Positions 60,437 to 64,000 of a stretch of DNA of 64,000 nucleotides are shown one piece after another. Made by a program: the position numbers and the translations under genes. Position 1 is the first letter of the stretch, and each line of letters begins with the position of its first letter. The notes under the pieces are model-generated. The model was not told the DNA's origin and did no database searches. It saw only the letters and a list, made by a program, of their open reading frames with translations. Source of the DNA: Fen-999 sp044220545 (lineage in GTDB: Bacteria; Pseudomonadota; Gammaproteobacteria; Burkholderiales; Rhodocyclaceae); contig JBGAQX010000039.1 of NCBI GenBank assembly GCA_044220545.1, positions 6,126-70,125 of the forward strand. The letters run 5' to 3'.

Positions 60437-60939
60437 TGAAGACCTTCAAGCTGCCCGCCCGCCTGCCTGACTTCACTCTGCCGGCGCCACTGACCCGCCT
60501 GGGACAGCGCCTGCCGCAACTGCCGCCGACCCTGGCGCTGCTGACCGGCCTCAACCTGGCGCTGGGCCGCATGATCCCCCGCGAACCGCTGGAGCCGCTG
60601 ATCGGCAAGCGCTTTTCCATCCGCATCCTCGACGCCGGCCTGACGCTGCGCTTCGCCTACGGCAGTCGCGGCTTCCGGCCGATCTTCGACGCCGCCCCGG
60701 CCGACCTCACTATTTCCGCCAAGAGCCGCGATTTCATCGCCCTGCTGGCGCGCGAAGAAGACCCGGACACCCTGTTCTTCAGTCGCCGTCTGCTGACGGA
60801 AGGCGATACCGACCTCGGCCTGCTGGTCAAGAACACCCTCGACGGCATCGAGTTGCCGCGCTTCGATCCGGCCCGGCTGGCACCAGCCGAGTTGCTGCAC
60901 CGCCTGCGGGAACGCCTGGCCTCGCCCCGGGCCACCTGA
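60433..60939 (+). CDS. ubiT: Oxygen-independent ubiquinone biosynthesis protein UbiT (SCP2-like)
   Basis: Lipid-binding SCP2-domain accessory protein for UbiUV, 168 residues from ATG 60433. SCP2 features include NLALGRMIPREPLEPLIGKRF and LTISAKSRDFIALLAREEDPDTLFFSRRLLTEGDTDLGL (shown in part as LFFSRRLLTEGDTDLGL). It probably presents the lipid intermediate. It is followed 5 bp later by a VanZ-type gene. Confidence 0.92.
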   Translation: MMKTFKLPARLPDFTLPAPLTRLGQRLPQLPPTLALLTGLNLALGRMIPREPLEPLIGKRFSIRILDAGLTLRFAYGSRGFRPIFDAAPADLTISAKSRDFIALLAREEDPDTLFFSRRLLTEGDTDLGLLVKNTLDGIELPRFDPARLAPAELLHRLRERLASPRAT

Positions 60940-60943
60940 ACCA

Positions 60944-61996
60944 TTGGCGAAGGCGATTTCGCCGCTTTCCCTTTATCTCGCCGGCGCCTATACGCTGCTG
61001 GCGATCTACGGCAGCCTGTACCCCTTTGAAGGCTGGCACGATTCCGGTGCGCCGCTCAGCGATTTCCTGACCGCCGGCTGGCCTCGCTACACCACGGGCT
61101 TCGACCTGGCGAGCAATCTCGCGGCCTATCTGCCGCTCGGCTTTCTCTGGGTTGCCGCCCTGCGGCCGCGCCTGGCAACCGCCGTTGCGGTCATGGTCGC
61201 CGTGCTCATCGGTGCCAGCCTCAGTCTGATGCTCGAGTCAATCCAGTATTTCCTGCCCAGTCGGGTGCCATCGAATCTCGACCTGGCCAGCAATGTCGCC
61301 GGAACGCTGGTCGGCGCCCTGGCCGGTGCCCGCTGGGGCAGCACCATGCTCGATGGCGGTCGCCTGCATGTCCTGCGCTACCAGTTGTTCCGGCCCGGCA
61401 CCATGGCCGATGCCGGGCTACTGCTCCTCTGGCTCTGGCTGTTGACCCAACTCAATCCGGACACGGTGCTGTTCGGCAACGGCGGCTTGCGCGGCCTCTT
61501 CGACCTGCCGGCGCTGTTGCCCTATTCGGCGGCGAGCTTCGCCCGTGTCGAAGCCGCCATCGTCGCCAGCCACACCCTGGCTATCGGCCTTATCGTCACC
61601 TTGTTGGCCCATCGCGATCGGTACCCTCTGACACTGATCGTCATCACCACCGCGCTACTGTTCAAGAGCTTCACGTTCCTGCTGACGATGAGCGGCGCCG
61701 CCGGTGGCGCCTGGGCGACGCCTGGCAGCCTGGCGGGCCTGACCGGCGGCCTGGTGCTCTGGCTGATCGCCAGTCCTCTGCAACAACGCTGGCAGCAGGC
61801 GGTGGCTGCGCTATCGCTGCTGGTCGCCACCACCCTCGTCAACGTGGCACCGGAAAACCCTTACCTGGCCAATACCTTGCACACCTGGAATCCCGGCCAG
61901 TTCCTCAACTTCCACGGCCTGACCCGGCTGGCCTCGAACCTGTGGCCGTTCCTCGCCCTGCCCTGGCTGATCCTGATGAGAACCAACGATGAATGA
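60944..61996 (+). CDS. VanZ-family membrane protein
   Basis: A 350-residue protein with about eight membrane helices. The VanZ-like part near residues 30-125 contains FDLASNLAAYLPLGFLWVA and ESIQYFLPSRVPSNLDLASNVAGTL (in part), matching the family core. The start is TTG, 5 bp after ubiT. No biochemical function is clear; VanZ itself gives teicoplanin resistance, but most members are uncharacterised. It overlaps the MazG-like gene by 8 bp. Confidence 0.82.
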   Translation: MAKAISPLSLYLAGAYTLLAIYGSLYPFEGWHDSGAPLSDFLTAGWPRYTTGFDLASNLAAYLPLGFLWVAALRPRLATAVAVMVAVLIGASLSLMLESIQYFLPSRVPSNLDLASNVAGTLVGALAGARWGSTMLDGGRLHVLRYQLFRPGTMADAGLLLLWLWLLTQLNPDTVLFGNGGLRGLFDLPALLPYSAASFARVEAAIVASHTLAIGLIVTLLAHRDRYPLTLIVITTALLFKSFTFLLTMSGAAGGAWATPGSLAGLTGGLVLWLIASPLQQRWQQAVAALSLLVATTLVNVAPENPYLANTLHTWNPGQFLNFHGLTRLASNLWPFLALPWLILMRTNDE

Positions 61997-62315
61997 GATC
62001 CGCGACCTGACCGACCTGCGGGATGCCCTGCGTGGATTTGCCGCCGCGCGCGCCTGGCAACCCTTTCACACGCCCAAGAACCTGGCCATGGCGATGATCG
62101 TCGAGGCGGCGGAACTCGTCGAGCACTTCCAGTGGCTGACGCCCGAGCAAAGCCTGGACCTGGCTCCGGACAAACTCGCCGAGGTGCGCGACGAGGCGGC
62201 CGACACGTTGATCTACCTGGTGGAACTGGCCGACGTCCTGAACATCGACCTCATCGCCGCCGCGCGCGACAAGATCGTCAAAAACGCGGTCAAGTACCCC
62301 GCGCCGGGAGCGTAG
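61989..62315 (+). CDS. MazG-like nucleotide pyrophosphohydrolase
   Basis: A 108-residue all-alpha NTP pyrophosphohydrolase. The metal motif is EAAELVEHFQW plus EVRDEAADTLIYLVEL (ExxE and ExxD). This size and the PFHTPKNLAMAM opening fit dCTP/dUTP-type MazG-like enzymes that clean the nucleotide pool. It is the end of the ubiUVT-vanZ run. Confidence 0.9.
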   Translation: MNEIRDLTDLRDALRGFAAARAWQPFHTPKNLAMAMIVEAAELVEHFQWLTPEQSLDLAPDKLAEVRDEAADTLIYLVELADVLNIDLIAAARDKIVKNAVKYPAPGA

Positions 62316-62324
62316 ATCGCGGAA

Positions 62325-62558
62325 TCAGCCGGGGATGACGTAGCCGTCGGCCTGCCGGTCGGACGCGCGGCGGCCCAATGGGCTGGCGGAGCGCCGGCTG
62401 TCGTGATCGCGCTGTTCCGGCACCACGAGCACATAGCGGCGATTGTAGGAAGGAGTGAAGACCAGGGCGACGAGCTTGATGAAGAAGAAGGCGGCAATCG
62501 CCGCCAGGATCATCAGCGCGGTCGACATCGGCACGGGCATCGAAAGAATCGTATCCAT
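62325..62558 (-). CDS. Small single-pass membrane protein of unknown function
   Basis: A 77-residue protein, not recognised. Strong AGGAGG (minus strand, 62567-62572) before ATG 62558. One hydrophobic helix (STALMILAAIAAFFFIKLVALVF) is followed by an Arg/Ser-rich tail with SPLGRRASDRQADG. A promoter candidate lies upstream. Its end is 9 bp from the convergent MazG-like gene. Confidence 0.6.
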   Translation of the reverse strand: MDTILSMPVPMSTALMILAAIAAFFFIKLVALVFTPSYNRRYVLVVPEQRDHDSRRSASPLGRRASDRQADGYVIPG

Positions 62559-62598
62559 TTGTGGTACCTCCTGTTGTCACTTGAACCTAACGCGACCA

Positions 62599-62645
62599 AG
62601 ATTAGTAAAGTTGATAGAATTAGTCAAGTACTCCCTTTGGAGTAC
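62599..62645 (-). promoter_or_regulatory. Promoter and inverted repeats of the small membrane protein
   Basis: Minus-strand TTGACT (62622-62627) and TAATCT (62599-62604) with 17 bp spacing. Just upstream of the -35 is a perfect 7 bp inverted repeat GTACTCC/GGAGTAC (62628-62645) with a 4 bp loop. The local sequence is AT-rich compared with the window. Confidence 0.45.
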
Positions 62646-62681
62646 GCGGTGGTGACGCCGCGAGGGACTGGATCGGGTCGG

Positions 62682-62690
62682 TGAGATAAT
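62682..62690 (+). promoter_or_regulatory. Extended -10 for the [2Fe-2S] gene
   Basis: TGAGATAAT resembles an extended -10 (TGnTATAAT with one change) 26 bp before ATG 62716, with a GGAGGAA ribosome site in between. No -35 is evident. Confidence 0.4.
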
Positions 62691-62715
62691 CCGGCCCGCC
62701 ACCGGAGGAACAGCC

Positions 62716-63033
62716 ATGAGCCATTTCAAGCACCACGTCTTCTTCTGCACCAACCAGCGCGCGGCCGGTGAAATGTGCTGCAACAACCACAACGCCGGCA
62801 ACATGCGGGACTATGCCAAGCAGCGCGTCAAGGCCCTCGGCGAGCAGATTCCCGGCAAGGTGCGCATCAACTCGGCCGGTTGTCTGGACCGCTGCGACCA
62901 AGGGCCGGTGATCGTCATCTATCCCGAGGCCACCTGGTATACCTACGTCGACCAGGAAGATATCGACGAGATCGTCGATCGCCATCTCGTGCGCGGCGAA
63001 ATCGTCGACCGCCTGCTGATCGACAAATCGTGA
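62716..63033 (+). CDS. Thioredoxin-like [2Fe-2S] ferredoxin domain protein
   Basis: A 105-residue protein. Cysteines C11, C21/C22, C56 and C60 (HHVFFCTNQRAAGEMCC; SAGCLDRCDQG) match the thioredoxin-like [2Fe-2S] ferredoxin family. The C-terminal VIVIYPEATWYTYVD is typical. It likely carries electrons, with an unknown partner. It overlaps the following hydrolase (GTG 63030). Confidence 0.92.
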   Translation: MSHFKHHVFFCTNQRAAGEMCCNNHNAGNMRDYAKQRVKALGEQIPGKVRINSAGCLDRCDQGPVIVIYPEATWYTYVDQEDIDEIVDRHLVRGEIVDRLLIDKS

Positions 63034-63665
63034 GTCGCCACGAGCACATCCTGCTCGACGGGCCGGCCGGCAAGCTGGAGGTGTTCGTCGAGCCGCACGA
63101 GGCGGCCAGCGGCATTGCCCTGATCGCCCATCCGCATCCGCTGTTCGGCGGCACGGCGGACAACAAGGTCGTCACCACCCTGGCCAAGGCCTTCCGCGAA
63201 CTGGGTTGTGCGACGCTGCGGCCAAGCTTTCGCGGCGTCGGCGGCAGCGAGGGGGACCACGATCGCGGCATCGCCGAAACCGACGACCTGCTGGCCGTCC
63301 ATGCCTATGCCCAGGAGCGCTTCGGCCGCTTGCCGGTCTATCTGGCCGGCTTCTCCTTCGGCGCCTACGTCACCGCCCGCCTGGCCAGGCGCCTGGCCGA
63401 TGCCGGCGCGCCGGCCGCGCGACTGGTGCTGGTCGGCACGGCGGCCGGCTTCATCGAGGGCGACCGTCGGTATGAAACGGAAGCGGTGGCGCCCGATACC
63501 ATCGTCATCCACGGCTCCGCCGACGAAACCGTGCCGCTCGCCAACGTCCTCAAGTGGGCCGAGCCACTCGACCTGCCGGTGACGGTGATCCCGGGGGCCG
63601 ACCATTTCTTCCATCGGCGGCTGCACATCATCCGGCGCATCATCGAGCAGGCATGGCACCACTGA
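63030..63665 (+). CDS. Alpha/beta hydrolase (YheT/CocE-like small hydrolase)
   Basis: A 211-residue alpha/beta hydrolase. Catalytic Ser in GFSFGAYV, Asp in HGSADETVPL and His in PGADHFFHRR; the oxyanion region IAHPHPLFGG is typical of the short bacterial dienelactone-like hydrolases. GTG start overlaps the ferredoxin gene stop. The substrate is unknown. It overlaps the ABC gene by 13 bp. Confidence 0.88.
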   Translation: MSRHEHILLDGPAGKLEVFVEPHEAASGIALIAHPHPLFGGTADNKVVTTLAKAFRELGCATLRPSFRGVGGSEGDHDRGIAETDDLLAVHAYAQERFGRLPVYLAGFSFGAYVTARLARRLADAGAPAARLVLVGTAAGFIEGDRRYETEAVAPDTIVIHGSADETVPLANVLKWAEPLDLPVTVIPGADHFFHRRLHIIRRIIEQAWHH

Positions 63666-64000
63666 TAGTTGATGGCCTGCACAAACGCTACGGCGACCGG
63701 GAAGTGGTGGCCGGCATTTCCTTTGCGCTCGTCAAGGGCCAGTGCTTTGGCCTGCTCGGGCCGAATGGCGCCGGCAAGACGACGACGCTGCGCTGCTGCC
63801 TGGGCCTGACGGCCCCTGATGCCGGCGGCATCACCCTGGTCGGTGAACCCGTCCCCGGGCGGGCGCGCGAGGCGCGGGCGCGCATCGGCGTGGTGCCGCA
63901 ATTCGACAACCTCGACCCCGATTTTTCCGCCGCCGAGAACCTGCTGGTGTTCGGCCGCTATTTCGGCCTGCCCGACGCCGTGATCCGCGCGCGCATCCCG
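63653..64000 (+). CDS. ABC transporter ATP-binding protein (NodI/DrrA-like), N-terminal part
   Basis: Runs off the right edge; 116 residues visible. Walker A GLLGPNGAGKTTTLR is preceded by KRYGDREVVAGISFAL. The PQFDNLDPDFSAAENLLVFGRYFG segment (Q-loop area, given in part as PQFDNLDPDFSAAENLLVF) is the pattern of the ABC-2 type exporters such as NodI/DrrA. Partner permease presumably beyond the window. Confidence 0.85.
   Translation, partial: MAPLIVDGLHKRYGDREVVAGISFALVKGQCFGLLGPNGAGKTTTLRCCLGLTAPDAGGITLVGEPVPGRAREARARIGVVPQFDNLDPDFSAAENLLVFGRYFGLPDAVIRARIP

Noticed and set aside
1..64000. Search for tRNA, rRNA, CRISPR arrays, insertion sequences and prophage genes
   Set aside because: No tRNA-like cloverleaf, repeat-spacer array, transposase or phage gene was found by reading. 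Small RNAs cannot be excluded.

Overview
The window reads as a GC-rich chromosomal segment of a betaproteobacterium, most likely of the Rhodocyclales/Sterolibacteriaceae kind. This is inferred from gene content: a gspF-G-H-I-J-K-L-M-N-D type II secretion run, fimV, a class I PHA synthase, a MerR-controlled leucine (liu) pathway, and the ubiUVT genes for oxygen-independent ubiquinone synthesis. Genes are packed tightly with many 1-20 bp overlaps. No gap between genes exceeds 300 bp. I found no tRNA, rRNA, CRISPR array or insertion sequence.

Layout. 1-10.5 kb: type II secretion genes, with a HEPN-type gene fragment at the left edge and an AbiEii-type nucleotidyltransferase pair wedged between gspF and gspG. 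10.4-14.4 kb: cell-surface sugar genes (UDP-glucuronate epimerase, family 2 glycosyltransferase, waaC, waaA). 14.4-20.9 kb (minus): a tripartite RND efflux set with TolC-like protein, rhodanese, frameshifted RND permease, adaptor and TetR regulator with a clear operator. 21-26.9 kb: ubiX, a Gx-family membrane protein, fimV, an HDOD protein, a NusG-II protein and rapZ. 26.9-38.9 kb (minus): leucine/isovalerate degradation from liuR down to HMG-CoA lyase, interrupted by a vapBC-like pair and containing one acyl-CoA dehydrogenase with a broken N-terminus. 39-42.3 kb: a metallo-hydrolase, phaC and a coupled PIN protein. 42.3-48 kb: WYL regulator/VOC pair, YaiI, a short-chain dehydrogenase, dsbA, a SPOR protein and argS. 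48-58.5 kb: ubiB, a sodium:solute symporter, a Cys-rich lipoprotein, and potABC and potD split by a Fic gene, followed by a diguanylate cyclase. 58.5-64 kb: ubiU, ubiV, ubiT, a VanZ protein, a MazG-like enzyme, a small membrane protein, a [2Fe-2S] protein, an alpha/beta hydrolase and the start of an ABC ATPase.

How the genes work together. Leucine breakdown yields acetyl-CoA and acetoacetate, compatible with the nearby acetyl-CoA acetyltransferase and PHA synthase. UbiX, UbiB and UbiUVT point to a ubiquinone-based respiratory chain that can be assembled with or without oxygen. A PotD-like binding protein directly ahead of a periplasmic-sensor diguanylate cyclase suggests polyamine-linked c-di-GMP signalling.

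The most distinctive theme is that toxin-like genes (HEPN, AbiEii, VapBC, PIN, Fic) repeatedly sit inside or at the end of metabolic and secretion operons. The Fic protein has a degenerate catalytic motif, an intact inhibitory motif, and an upstream array of five GTGGCGCA-type repeats.
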